64,000 bases of DNA. It comes from Rhodobacter sp. (GTDB lineage Bacteria > Pseudomonadota > Alphaproteobacteria > Rhodobacterales > Rhodobacteraceae). Positions within the stretch are counted from its first letter, which is position 1. Each line of letters opens with the position of its first letter. Below are positions 28,383-36,818 of the stretch, one piece after another. Both the position numbers and the translations under genes were made by a program. The notes under the pieces were generated by a model, which was given only the letters and a program-made list of their open reading frames with translations, ran no database searches and was not told the DNA's origin. The stretch covers positions 1 to 64,000 of the forward strand of contig JAIXRW010000047.1 in the NCBI GenBank assembly GCA_027484985.1, given 5' to 3'.

Positions 28383-29780
28383 TCAGACCGCCGCCGTTTC
28401 GGGTGCGGCGGGTGCGGCGGCCATGGGCGCTGGCGCCACTGCGGCGCGGCGCTTTTCGACACGGCCGATCACGCGCCATGCCAGCCAGACCGCGACCAGC
28501 CCGAACAGGATGCCGCCCACGGCCTGACCGATCAGGATGCCCTGCGCGCCCCAATAGGTGCCCAGCCACAGGGCAAAGGGAACCGTGCCCAGCGTATGGC
28601 GGCCCCAGTTCACCATGGTCGATTGGAACGCCGCGCCAAGGTTGTTGCACAGGGCATTGGCGACGAAGATCATCGCGTTGAAGAAGAACAGCAGGCTGAG
28701 CGGGCCGCAGAACAAAAAGACCAGATCGCGGGTCAGCCCTTCGGCATGGAACACGGCGGCGATTTCGGATCGGGCAAAGAACAGCAGCGCCGACATGCCC
28801 ACGATGACCAGACCCGCAAAGAGCATGGCATCGAGGAAGGCGCGGCGCACACGGTCGATCCGGCCTGCGCCAAGGTTCTGGCCAAAGATCGGGCCGACCG
28901 CGCCCGACAGCGCGAAGATGATGCCAAAGGCAACGGGGGTCAGGCGGCCTGCGATGGCCATGCCCGCCACGGCCTGTTCGCCGTAACCGGCGACCATGCG
29001 GGTGATGATGGCTTGCCCCACGGGGGTGGCAAGCTGGGTCAGGATGGCGGGGCCTGAAATCGTCATCAACGGGCCTGCCGCTTCGGTCAGGCTGCGGCGG
29101 GTGACGGGGGCGAAGCCGCCATAGTTTTTCCAGATCGGATAGATGCCCATCACGATGATGGCGATGCGCGAGCCCCAGCCCGCCAGCGCCGCCCCCGTCA
29201 GGCCCAGATCGGCCCAGAGGATCAGGATCGGGTCGAGCATGGCCAGCACGACGGCGCCCCAGACCGTGACCATCATCGAACGCCGCGCATCGCCATGGCT
29301 TCGCAGGATGCCGGTTGCGACGATGCCCGCCATGAGCAGGGGCTGCATCGGCGTCATCAGTTGCAGATACCACAGGGTTTCTGCGGCGGTGCGCCCTTCG
29401 GCCCCCAGCACGCCCACAATGGCGGGAAGGGCGGCCCAGACCACGGCTGCGAAGATCACGCCGAACAGGATTGACAGGATCAGGCCAGCGGTGGCGCGTT
29501 CGCGGGCAAGATCCATGTCACGTTCGCCGATGGCGCGGGCGACGCGGGCCGAGACGCCCACCGAAAGGCCGATGCCGAAGGCGGTGGTGAAGAACAGCAC
29601 CGCGCCCGCATAGCCGATGGCGGCGGTTTTGACCGGGTCTTGCAGCCACGAGATGTAGATCATGTTGATCAGGTCCACGACGAAGATCGCCATCAGCCCG
29701 ACCGAGGAGGACAGCGACATCACCGCGATGTGGCGCAGAAGATTGCCCTGGACGAATTTCGCCTGTTGCGGTGCGGCCAT
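28383..29780 (-). CDS. MATE family efflux transporter
   Basis: The protein has 465 residues with about twelve membrane helices and two MATE repeats: FGIGLSVGVSARVARAIGE in the first half, FALSGAVGPIFGQNLGAGR in the second. MATE proteins expel cationic compounds using Na+ or H+ gradients. ATG 29780 has AAGGAA upstream. The C-terminal tail is a non-membrane Ala/Pro stretch. It ends about 75 bp from the gcv riboswitch but reads in the same direction as gcvT; read-through is possible. Substrates are unknown. Confidence 0.93.
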   Translation of the reverse strand: MAAPQQAKFVQGNLLRHIAVMSLSSSVGLMAIFVVDLINMIYISWLQDPVKTAAIGYAGAVLFFTTAFGIGLSVGVSARVARAIGERDMDLARERATAGLILSILFGVIFAAVVWAALPAIVGVLGAEGRTAAETLWYLQLMTPMQPLLMAGIVATGILRSHGDARRSMMVTVWGAVVLAMLDPILILWADLGLTGAALAGWGSRIAIIVMGIYPIWKNYGGFAPVTRRSLTEAAGPLMTISGPAILTQLATPVGQAIITRMVAGYGEQAVAGMAIAGRLTPVAFGIIFALSGAVGPIFGQNLGAGRIDRVRRAFLDAMLFAGLVIVGMSALLFFARSEIAAVFHAEGLTRDLVFLFCGPLSLLFFFNAMIFVANALCNNLGAAFQSTMVNWGRHTLGTVPFALWLGTYWGAQGILIGQAVGGILFGLVAVWLAWRVIGRVEKRRAAVAPAPMAAAPAAPETAAV

Positions 29781-29872
29781 GACAATTCCTTTGCGGCGCG
29801 TTCTGCGCCTGCCTTTGCGTGATATAGGCCGCAGAGGTTAAGCTGCGGTAACAGATGCGTGCCGTGCGGGGA

Positions 29873-31201
29873 TCAGCCCGCGCGGATGACTTTCAGAAGC
29901 GGCAGCACATCGGCCATTTCGGGGCCGTTGGCGCGGCCGGTCAGCGCCTTGCGCAGCGGCATGTAAAGCGCCTTGCCTTTGCGGCCGGTGGCGGTTTTCA
30001 CCGCCTCGGTCCATTCGGCCCATGTGGCTTTGGTCCAGGGCTTTGCCGGCAGCATGGCGATGGCCTGTCGCACGAAATCGGCATCTTCGGGTTCGACCAG
30101 CGGTTCGGCGCCGTTCTGGAACAGGTCGGCCCATTCCCGAAGGTCGGCAAGGATGGTGATGTTGGCCTTGGCGATATTCCAGAAATCTTCGGCCTCGGCC
30201 TTGGTCACGCCGAGGGCTTCGATCTTGTCGGCCACGGCGGGCAGGGGCAGGGATTGCACATGCGCGCGGGTCAGCGGGAACAGGTCTTCGGCGTCGAACT
30301 TGGTGGGGGCGGCGCCGAAGCTGCCCACGTCGAAGCCGTCGATCAGGTCTTGCACGGAACGGGCGAGTTCGACGGGTTTCGACGAACCAAGGCGGGCCAT
30401 CAGCGACAGAAGCGCCATGGGTTCGACGCCCTGTGCCCGCAGGTCGCGCAAGGACAGGGTGCCGAGGCGTTTCGAGAGTTCCTCGCCCTTGGCGCCGGTC
30501 AGCAGGGAATGGTGGGCGAAGTTGGGGGGGGTGCCGTCCATGGCCTCCATGATCTGGATCTGGGTCGCGGTGTTGGTGACGTGGTCGGCCCCGCGCACGA
30601 TGAAGGTCACGCCCATATCGACGTCATCGACGGACGAGGCGAAGGTGTAAAGCACCTGACCGTCGGCGCGGATGAGGACGGGGTCGGAGACGGATGCCGC
30701 ATCGATCGAGATGGGGCCGAGGATGCCGTCCTTCCACTCGATCCGGTTCTGGTTCAGAAGGAAGCGCCAGTATCCGTCGCGGCCTTCGGCGCGCATCTTT
30801 TCGCGGTCGGCTTCCGAAAGGTTCAGCGAGGCGCGGTCATAGACCGGCGGGCGGCCCATGTTCAGCTGCTTCTTGCGCTTGAGGTCAAGCTCGACGGGGC
30901 TTTCGAAACATTCGTAGAAGCGGCCCTTGGCGCGCAGGTCATCGGCGGCCTGACGGTAGCGGTCCATCCGCAGCGACTGCTTTTCGACGCGGTCCCAGTG
31001 CAGGCCCAGCCATTCGAGATCGGCCATGATGCCGTCGGCATATTCCTGCTTGGAACGCTCTTGGTCGGTGTCGTCGAGGCGCAGGATGAAGGTGCCGCCC
31101 GCCTTGCGGGTGATAAGGTAGTTCATCAGCGCGGTGCGCAGGTTGCCGACATGGATGTAACCGGTGGGCGACGGGGCGAAGCGGGTGGTGACGGTGGACA
31201 T
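29873..31201 (-). CDS. gltX: Glutamyl-tRNA synthetase (short second-type)
   Basis: From ATG 31201 the protein has 442 residues. The class I signature HIGH appears as PSPTGYIHVGNLR and KMSKS as EELSKRLGTL. ATG has GAGGAG 9 nt upstream. It attaches glutamate to tRNA-Glu (and possibly tRNA-Gln). Alphaproteobacteria commonly carry two GltX proteins, one of which supplies Glu-tRNA-Gln for the amidotransferase; this one is of the shorter kind with ELSKR, so its tRNA preference is open. Confidence 0.95.
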   Translation of the reverse strand: MSTVTTRFAPSPTGYIHVGNLRTALMNYLITRKAGGTFILRLDDTDQERSKQEYADGIMADLEWLGLHWDRVEKQSLRMDRYRQAADDLRAKGRFYECFESPVELDLKRKKQLNMGRPPVYDRASLNLSEADREKMRAEGRDGYWRFLLNQNRIEWKDGILGPISIDAASVSDPVLIRADGQVLYTFASSVDDVDMGVTFIVRGADHVTNTATQIQIMEAMDGTPPNFAHHSLLTGAKGEELSKRLGTLSLRDLRAQGVEPMALLSLMARLGSSKPVELARSVQDLIDGFDVGSFGAAPTKFDAEDLFPLTRAHVQSLPLPAVADKIEALGVTKAEAEDFWNIAKANITILADLREWADLFQNGAEPLVEPEDADFVRQAIAMLPAKPWTKATWAEWTEAVKTATGRKGKALYMPLRKALTGRANGPEMADVLPLLKVIRAG

Positions 31202-31284
31202 TTTGCGCACTCCTCGGACCTGGGATGCTCTTTCACAGGTGCGGGGTTTTGTCCATATCTGCGGGGTAGGGATTGGAGGGCGCT

Positions 31285-31716
31285 ATGGCGGCAGGCGAGG
31301 AAGATACGACATGGCAGGGCTTTGTTGCGCCCGATCTTGAGTTGATCGAGGAACTGGCGCGGGAGGCCATCGCGGCCCTGCCCGCGCCTTACCGTGCGGC
31401 GGCGGGGCAGGTGGTGCTGCGGGTGGTCGATTTCGCCAGCGACGAGATGCTGGAGGAGATGGGGCTGCATGACCCGTTCGAGTTGACGGGGCTGTACGAG
31501 GGGGTGCCGCTGACCGAGAAATCGGTGATGGACCAACCGGCGGGGCCCGATGTGATCTGGCTGTTCCGGCGGCCCATCCTGGATGAATGGTGCGAGCGGG
31601 GGACCGTGGGTTTGGGCGAGATGGTGACCCATGTGCTGGTGCATGAATTGGCGCATCATTTCGGCTGGTCGGACGCGGATATCGCGGCGGTCGATCCGTG
31701 GTGGGAGCGGGACTGA
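31285..31716 (+). CDS. Zincin-like metallopeptidase family protein (DUF1025-type)
   Basis: The protein has 143 residues. Near the C-terminus HVLVHELAHHFGWSD carries the HExxH zinc signature, with a further Asp downstream, as in the small minimal-zincin family. ATG 31285 has GGAGGG 4 nt upstream. Sequences of this family are widespread in alphaproteobacteria, but substrates are not known and peptidase activity is inferred from the metal motif. It diverges from gltX. Confidence 0.88.
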   Translation: MAAGEEDTTWQGFVAPDLELIEELAREAIAALPAPYRAAAGQVVLRVVDFASDEMLEEMGLHDPFELTGLYEGVPLTEKSVMDQPAGPDVIWLFRRPILDEWCERGTVGLGEMVTHVLVHELAHHFGWSDADIAAVDPWWERD

Positions 31717-31798
31717 CGAAAGGGTGATCGCGGCGTGATTGGCCCTGTGGCAGGCGGGGCTATCCTTTTGAGAGTTTTCAAACCCTTCGGAGGATGCC

Positions 31799-32725
31799 AT
31801 GACAAAAGCCCGCCTGACCCGCCGTTCCGCGCTGTTCGCCGGGGCTGCGCTGCCCTTTGCGCCGATGCTGTTGCCCGCGCGGGCCGAGGCTGCGGCCCCG
31901 TTGCAGGGGCCGGCGATGCCCCTGTTCCATCGCGCCAAGCTGGGCGGGTTCGAGGTGACGACCCTGCTGGCCGGTTCGCGCGCGGGGGAGAACCCGCAGG
32001 AGACCTTTGGCATGAACGTGTCGGCGCAGGAGTTTGCCGCCGTTTCGGCGGCGAATTTCATCCCCGATGACCGGACCTTCAACAGCATTGCGCCGGTGCT
32101 GGTGAATACCGGGGCCGAGTTGGTGCTGTTCGATACGGGGCTGAACCCCGAGGGGATCACCACGGCGCTGGCGGCGGCGGGGGTGGGGCCCGATCAGGTG
32201 GATGTGGTGGTGCTGACCCATATGCATGGCGACCATATCGGGGGCTTGGGCGGGGCCAACCCTACCTTTCCCAAGGCGCGCTATGTGACGGGGGCGGCCG
32301 AGCATAACGACTGGTCCAAGGCGGGGGACGAGGGGTTCGAGACCAATGTGGTGCCGCTGAACGACCGTTTCAGCTTTCTGGATGACGGGGGTTCGGTCGT
32401 GTCGGGGGTCACGGCGGTGGCGGCACCGGGGCATACGCCGGGGCATTTCGCCTACCGGTTGGAAAGCGGCGGGGCGCAGATGATGCTGCTGGCCGATACC
32501 ACGAACCATTATGTCTGGTCGCTGGCCCATCCCGACTGGGAGGTGCGCTTTGACCGCGACAAGGCGCAGGCGGCGGCGACGCGGCGGGCCTTGCTGGGGA
32601 TGCTGGCGGCGGAGCGGATGCCCTTTGCCGGATACCACATGCCGTTTCCGGGGATCGGCTTTGTCGAGACGGCGGGCGAGGGGTTCCGCTATGTGCCCGC
32701 GAGCTATCAGTTCATGTTCGGTTAA
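31799..32725 (+). CDS. Tat-exported MBL-fold metallo-hydrolase
   Basis: The protein has 308 residues. The N-terminus TRRSALFAGAALPFAPMLLPARAEA is a Tat-type signal (RRSALF) with an AEA-like cleavage site. The MBL zinc motif THMHGDHIGGL is near residue 140, followed by a second His in APGHTPGH and a third-ligand region LLADTTNH. It would hydrolyse a small molecule (lactone, ester or thioester) in the periplasm after folding in the cytoplasm with its metals. GGAGGATG precedes ATG 31799. Related to quorum-lactonase-like MBL proteins, but the substrate is unknown. Confidence 0.88.
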   Translation: MTKARLTRRSALFAGAALPFAPMLLPARAEAAAPLQGPAMPLFHRAKLGGFEVTTLLAGSRAGENPQETFGMNVSAQEFAAVSAANFIPDDRTFNSIAPVLVNTGAELVLFDTGLNPEGITTALAAAGVGPDQVDVVVLTHMHGDHIGGLGGANPTFPKARYVTGAAEHNDWSKAGDEGFETNVVPLNDRFSFLDDGGSVVSGVTAVAAPGHTPGHFAYRLESGGAQMMLLADTTNHYVWSLAHPDWEVRFDRDKAQAAATRRALLGMLAAERMPFAGYHMPFPGIGFVETAGEGFRYVPASYQFMFG

Positions 32726-32747
32726 GAGGTTAACGAAAGGTAAAGAA

Positions 32748-32767
32748 AGGGGGCGCACGCGCCCCCT
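32748..32767 (+). terminator. Hairpin terminator after the MBL hydrolase gene
   Basis: AGGGGGCGC (32748-32756) and GCGCCCCCT (32759-32767) form a 9-bp perfect palindrome 20 nt after the stop codon. The next 60 nt hold an inverted copy of the CCCAAATATCC repeat. Confidence 0.6.
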
Positions 32768-32797
32768 CTGTCCGCTGCGCGGCCATTCACCCCCTGT

Positions 32798-32819
32798 GGA
32801 TATTTGGGGGCAGAAAATG
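32798..32819. repeat. Second copy of the TGCCCCCAAATATCC repeat (inverted)
   Basis: The 22 bp are the exact reverse complement of 18351-18372. The copy lies between the convergent MBL and wrbA genes. Confidence 0.6.
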
Positions 32820-32887
32820 GCAGCTGCGGCGATGACACTCCGGACGGGCCGGTGGGGCGAGGGCGGGTGCCCGCGCCCGCTTTGGCA

Positions 32888-33481
32888 TCAGGCCTTGAGT
32901 TTGGCCGCGATTTCGACGGTGCGGCGGGCCTGATGGCCGATCGAGGCCTTGGCCTTGTCGTCGAATTCGGCGCCCTGCGTGTGGCTGTAGCCATAGGGGT
33001 TGCCGCCGGTGGCGAAGATCGAGGCGTCGGTATAGCCGGGGGCCGCGATGATGGCGCCCCAATGCAGGAAGGTGGTGTAGAGGCCAAGGATCGTTGCCTC
33101 TTGCCCGCCATGGGCGTTCTGGGCGCTGGTCATGGCCGAGACCGCCTTGTTTGCGAGCTTGCCGGTGAACCACTGGCCGCCGAGCGTGTCGATGAAGGCG
33201 CGCAGTTGCGACGTGGCGCTGCCGAAGCGGGTGGGGGTCGAGAAGATATAGGCATCGGCCCATTCCATATCGGCGGGGGTGGCGACGGGGACCGTGGACT
33301 GGTTTTCAGCCGCGGCTTTCCATGCGTCTTGCGCGTTCACCACATCAGCCGGGGCGGTTTCGGCGATGCGGAGCACCTTGACCTCGGCCCCGGCGGCGCG
33401 GGCGGCTTCGGCGGCAATTTCGGCCATTTTGTGGTTGGTGCCATAGGTGGAGTAGTAGATCACGGCGAGTTTGACGGACAT
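32888..33481 (-). CDS. wrbA: NAD(P)H:quinone oxidoreductase, WrbA type
   Basis: The protein has 197 residues. The FMN-binding flavodoxin loop is [13 protein letters not shown] and the WrbA segments [16 protein letters not shown] and [17 protein letters not shown] are present. WrbA makes two-electron reductions of quinones and is linked to oxidative stress defence. The start is ATG 33481. It is monocistronic between the MBL gene and the divergent pfkB. Confidence 0.96.
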   Translation of the reverse strand: MSVKLAVIYYSTYGTNHKMAEIAAEAARAAGAEVKVLRIAETAPADVVNAQDAWKAAAENQSTVPVATPADMEWADAYIFSTPTRFGSATSQLRAFIDTLGGQWFTGKLANKAVSAMTSAQNAHGGQEATILGLYTTFLHWGAIIAAPGYTDASIFATGGNPYGYSHTQGAEFDDKAKASIGHQARRTVEIAAKLKA

Positions 33482-33645
33482 TGCAGCCTCATATCTGAAA
33501 GGGCGGAATTCTGTGCCCCCTAGCTAGGCGCTTTTGCGGCCTGCGGGAATGCCGATGCCCGCACGGGTTCTGTGCGCCGTTGCGCGGGTTGTCGCACGGG
33601 CGGGGTTAGCGCTATCCTAACCGGGCGGGCGCAGGAGGGCGGGTG

Positions 33646-34614
33646 ATGGGCGAAAAGGGTGGTTTCCGGCATCAGGCACCGATCCTGACACTGACGCTGA
33701 ACCCCGCGCTGGACATGGCGACCGAGGTGGCCGTGATGCGGCCGGACGAGAAATTGCGGTGCAGCGACCCGCAGCTTGACCCCGGTGGCGGCGGGCTGAA
33801 CGTGAGCCGCGCGGTGCATAACCTTGGCGGCGAGAGCCTTGCGCTGGTGGCGCTGGGCGGGCTGACGGGGGACCGTCTGGCCGAGTTGATCCGGCGCGAG
33901 GGGGTGATGTTTCTGGGCATCACCGGACCGGGCGAGACGCGGCAAAGCCTGACGGTGAACGAGGGGGCGACGGGGCGGCAATACCGCTTTATGTTGCCCG
34001 GCCCCGTCTGGCAGGACGAGGATCAGGAGCGGGTGTTCATGCTGCTGCGGGCGGCGGGAAAACCCGGTGGTTTTTCAGTGATTTCAGGCAGTCAGCCGCC
34101 CGGTGTGCCGGTGGATTTTCCGGCCCGTCTGGCGGGGGCGATGGCGGGGATGCGGGTGGTGATGGACACCTCGGGGGCGGCGCTGGCGCAGGCGGTGACG
34201 CACCCCGTGCCGGGGCTGGAGGTGCTGCGGATGGATGGCGAGGAGGCCGAGGCGCTGGCGGGGCGGCGGCTGGAAAGCCGCGCCGATACGGCGGATTTCG
34301 CGGGCGCGTTGGTGGCGCGGGGCGTGGCGAGGAAGGTGATCGTGGCGCGGGGGGCGGACGGGTCAGTGCTGGCGGGCGAGGGGGTGCGGCTGTTTGCCAA
34401 GGCGCCGAAGGTCGAGGTGCGGTCGAAGGTCGGGGCGGGGGACAGTTTCGTCGGCGGCTATGTGCTGGTGCTGGCGCGGGGGGGCAGCGAATCCGAGGCG
34501 CTGGCGATGGGTGTGGCGGCGGCGGCGGCGGCGGTGATGTCGGTGGGGACGGAATTGTGCCGGTGGGAGGATGTTTCGCGGTTATTGCCGCAGGCGGTGG
34601 TAGAAACGGTCTGA
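33646..34614 (+). CDS. pfkB: 6-phosphofructokinase II-like PfkB kinase
   Basis: The protein has 322 residues of the ribokinase/PfkB fold. The start LTLTLNPALDMATEVAVM...EKLRCSDPQLDPGGGGLNVSRA matches E. coli PfkB rather than 1-phosphofructokinase FruK. The C-terminal catalytic motif is VGAGDSFVGGYV, with Asp about 264. It would phosphorylate fructose 6-phosphate with ATP. ATG 33646 has AGGAGG 7 nt upstream; an overlapping GTG three bases earlier is less likely. No PTS gene is nearby, which also argues against FruK. Tagatose 6-phosphate is an alternative substrate. Confidence 0.85.
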   Translation: MGEKGGFRHQAPILTLTLNPALDMATEVAVMRPDEKLRCSDPQLDPGGGGLNVSRAVHNLGGESLALVALGGLTGDRLAELIRREGVMFLGITGPGETRQSLTVNEGATGRQYRFMLPGPVWQDEDQERVFMLLRAAGKPGGFSVISGSQPPGVPVDFPARLAGAMAGMRVVMDTSGAALAQAVTHPVPGLEVLRMDGEEAEALAGRRLESRADTADFAGALVARGVARKVIVARGADGSVLAGEGVRLFAKAPKVEVRSKVGAGDSFVGGYVLVLARGGSESEALAMGVAAAAAAVMSVGTELCRWEDVSRLLPQAVVETV

Positions 34615-34772
34615 GGCTTGATTTCCAAGCCTTTTTTCGCGAAACAAAGTTGCGCGTCTGGTCGAGTGCCCATGCACACCCGATGCAGACGCGGAAAACG
34701 CAGGCGTAACGGTCCGTTCATCTTTCGGTGCGGCACGGGTTTCGGCGGCGGCCGGAAGGGAACGGGGACGGG

Positions 34773-35459
34773 ATGAGCGAAAGACCGACGACATTCGCCA
34801 GCGGAGTGCTGGCGTCGGTGCCGATTGCGCTGGGTTATTTCCCCATCGCCTTTGCCTTTGGCGTGGCCGCGACCAAGGCGGGGTTTTCGGGGGCCGAGGC
34901 CTTTGCGCTTTCGCTGGTCATCTATGCGGGCGCGTCGCAGTTTCTGGCGCTGGCGCTGCTGTCGGGCGGGGTGGCGCTGCCGGTGGCGGCGTTCACGCTG
35001 ATCGCGATGAACCTGCGCCATGTGCTTTACGGGCCATCCTTGATGAAGGCGGCGGGCGAGGGGGCGGGGCGGCGCCATGCCTGGGCCTGGGCCTGGGGGT
35101 TGACCGACGAGGTGTTCGGCGCGGCGCTGGGCGAGTTGGCGCGGGGGCGGCGGTTTTCGGAACCCTTCATGTTCGGGCTGGGGATCGGGGCCTATGGGGC
35201 GTGGGTTTCGGGCACGGTGGTCGGTGCGGTTGCCGGGGGCGGGGCGCTTGCGGCCTGGCCGGCGGTCGAGGCGGGGTTGGGGTTCATGCTGCCTGCGCTG
35301 TTTCTGGCGCTGCTGCTGTCGATCCTGACGCGGGCGGCGGTGCCGGTGATCGGGGTGGCGGCGGTGGCGACGGTGGCGGGGACGCTGGCGGTTTCGGGGA
35401 CGGCGGGGATATTGGCGGGGATGGTCGCGGGGGCCGTGGCGGGGGTGGTGCGGAAATGA
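34773..35459 (+). CDS. azlC: AzlC family branched-chain amino-acid exporter subunit
   Basis: The protein has 228 residues with several membrane helices and the AzlC segments PIALGYFPIAFAFGV and YAGASQFLALALL, MNLRHVLYGPSL. The AzlCD/YgaZH pair exports branched-chain amino acids (and methionine or analogues). ATG 34773 is chosen. Its stop overlaps the azlD start by 4 nt (ATGA). Exact substrates are unproven. Confidence 0.92.
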   Translation: MSERPTTFASGVLASVPIALGYFPIAFAFGVAATKAGFSGAEAFALSLVIYAGASQFLALALLSGGVALPVAAFTLIAMNLRHVLYGPSLMKAAGEGAGRRHAWAWAWGLTDEVFGAALGELARGRRFSEPFMFGLGIGAYGAWVSGTVVGAVAGGGALAAWPAVEAGLGFMLPALFLALLLSILTRAAVPVIGVAAVATVAGTLAVSGTAGILAGMVAGAVAGVVRK

Positions 35460-35770
35460 GGGTCGAGGTTCTGGCGCTGGCCGTGGTGGTGGGGCTGGCG
35501 AATTACGCCTTTCGTTACGGGCCGATCGCGGCGCGGCTGGGCGAGGGGCGCGCCGGGGGCGCGATGGCGCGGTTTCTGGCCGCCACAGGGCCTGCGGCGA
35601 TTGCCACGCTGGTCGTGGCATCGGTCCTGCCGATGATGGGGACGGCGCGCTTGCCGCTGGTGGCGGGGGTTCTGGCGGTGCTGGGGCTGTGGGTCTGGCG
35701 GCGGTCGGTGGTGCTGGCCACGCTGGGCGGGGCTGTGGCCTATGGCGCGGTTTTTGCGCTGGGGGGGTAG
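35456..35770 (+). CDS. azlD: AzlD domain protein, small exporter subunit
   Basis: The protein has 104 residues, four predicted membrane helices, including [18 protein letters not shown] as in AzlD/YgaH. It overlaps azlC by ATGA, so the two subunits are made in a coupled way. Its role is the partner of AzlC in branched-chain amino acid export. Confidence 0.9.
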   Translation: MRVEVLALAVVVGLANYAFRYGPIAARLGEGRAGGAMARFLAATGPAAIATLVVASVLPMMGTARLPLVAGVLAVLGLWVWRRSVVLATLGGAVAYGAVFALGG

Positions 35771-35791
35771 GGGGCAGGCGTTGCGGCTGTC

Positions 35792-35820
35792 TTGACTCTG
35801 GCCTTGGGTTGCGCCAGAAC
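35792..35820 (+). promoter_or_regulatory. Candidate promoter of tRNA-Ala
   Basis: TTGACT (35792-35797), 17-nt spacer, CAGAAC (35815-35820), ending 12 nt before the tRNA. The -35 is near consensus and the -10 is weak. Confidence 0.5.
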
Positions 35821-35832
35821 GGCGGCGCGGAT

Positions 35833-35908
35833 GGGGCAGTAGCTCAGTTGGGAGAGCGTATCGTTCGCAATGATAAGGTCAGGGGTTCGATCCCCCTCTG
35901 CTCCACCA
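35833..35908 (+). tRNA. tRNA-Ala(CGC)
   Basis: This is a 76-nt cloverleaf. The acceptor GGGGCAG pairs with CTGCTCC and contains the G3-U70 pair that marks alanine tRNAs. The D arm is GCTC/GAGC, the anticodon loop TTCGCAA gives anticodon CGC (codon GCG), and the T arm is AGGGG TTCGATC CCCCT. Discriminator A and the CCA end are encoded. Confidence 0.96.
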
Positions 35909-36435
35909 AATATTGCGTGACGCGGCGGGCGTAAGGGCGGCCGCAGGGCGCAAGGCGCCGGATTTTCCTGACAGTTCCGACATTGAGACCGCAGGGGCGT
36001 GTTGTTCACGCGCTTTGGTTGCTTGGCCTTTGCCGGGGCGGCGTTGGTCTGTGCGCCTGCCTTGGCCATGGCCCCCGTGGCGGGGCCGCGCTTTGCCGCC
36101 TTTTGCCCAGCATATCGCCCCGTCTGCGGGGTCTGGCTGTCTTGCGCGGCCTGTGCGGCGGGGCGAGAAAGGGGCATCTTGGCCTGAGGGGGCTGTTTTG
36201 TGCGCGAACCTATGAGCTGTCACCTGCCTTGGCGCGCGGGTGCCTTGCGCCAAGCTGCGGTCGGGCATGGTGGCGGATGTGGCGGCAGGCGGAAAACCCA
36301 AATTGAGTGTTGATTGCCTAAAATGGGCAATACATCTATCCCGCGCCGCGCAGGCCGGTCGCCTTGACCGGACCGGTGGCGCCGAGGCGTGGAAGGTTTG
36401 GCCTGAAGGAGCCACTTCGGGCAGAAAGTATTTTG
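35909..36435. other. 527-bp region after tRNA-Ala with no convincing gene
   Basis: Only GC-rich frames occur, including a GTG-started 62-codon frame at 35999 with a signal-peptide-like start that I do not trust. Near the right end, ATTGCC (36313-36318) and GGCAAT (36326-36331) form an inverted repeat around TAAAATG, 105 bp before the next gene; it could be an operator. Confidence 0.5.
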
Positions 36436-36795
36436 ATGGAAAAATTCATGCAGAACAAATGGTCGTCTCCCTTTGGCGTGTCGGACGATCTGTTGGCGAT
36501 CCGGTCGGCGATGGGGGGCGATCTTGACCTGTTTGTGGTGTTGCTGGCCAGTGCGCTGGATGTGATGGCGGTCGATCCCGCGACGCTGGACAGGTCCGGC
36601 TTTGCGGGCCTGACGGTCACGCCGGTGACGGTGGCCGAAATTGCCCAGCGCACGGCGATGTCCGAGCCACGGGTTGCCGATCTTTTGGCCACGCTGGCCG
36701 AGCGCCGGTTTGTGCGGCACAAAGGCGATGGCCGGTTTGCCGCCACGCGCGAGGGGTTGCGGCTGCTGGACGGCATATCGCGCCATATGTGCTGA
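36436..36795 (+). CDS. Small winged-helix protein, paralogue of the convergent gene
   Basis: The protein has 119 residues. I do not recognise a named family. The first half has DLLAIRSAMGGDLDLFVVLLASAL; the second half is a winged helix-turn-helix (TVAEIAQRTAMSEPRVADLLATLAERRFVRHKGDGRFAATREG). The convergent gene next to it has the same plan, with FDGDLDSVLLMLVIAEKTL followed by a similar helix-turn-helix, so the two look homologous. It is probably a DNA-binding regulator. ATG 36436 is chosen; the ribosome site is weak. Confidence 0.6.
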   Translation: MEKFMQNKWSSPFGVSDDLLAIRSAMGGDLDLFVVLLASALDVMAVDPATLDRSGFAGLTVTPVTVAEIAQRTAMSEPRVADLLATLAERRFVRHKGDGRFAATREGLRLLDGISRHMC

Positions 36796-36818
36796 CGCGG
36801 ACAGGATGCAGCCGCGGT

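Noticed and set aside
34510..34540. GCGGCG simple repeat near the end of pfkB
   Set aside because: It encodes an Ala run inside a conserved helix of the kinase fold and is ordinary for this base composition.
35740..36177. Minus-strand frame with [19 protein letters not shown]
   Set aside because: This is the well-known false translation of a tRNA gene's complement; tRNA-Ala lies at 35833-35908.
35999..36187. GTG-started 62-codon frame with a hydrophobic, signal-like N-terminus
   Set aside because: No ribosome site, cysteine-rich low-complexity tail, GC-rich background; not enough to call a gene.
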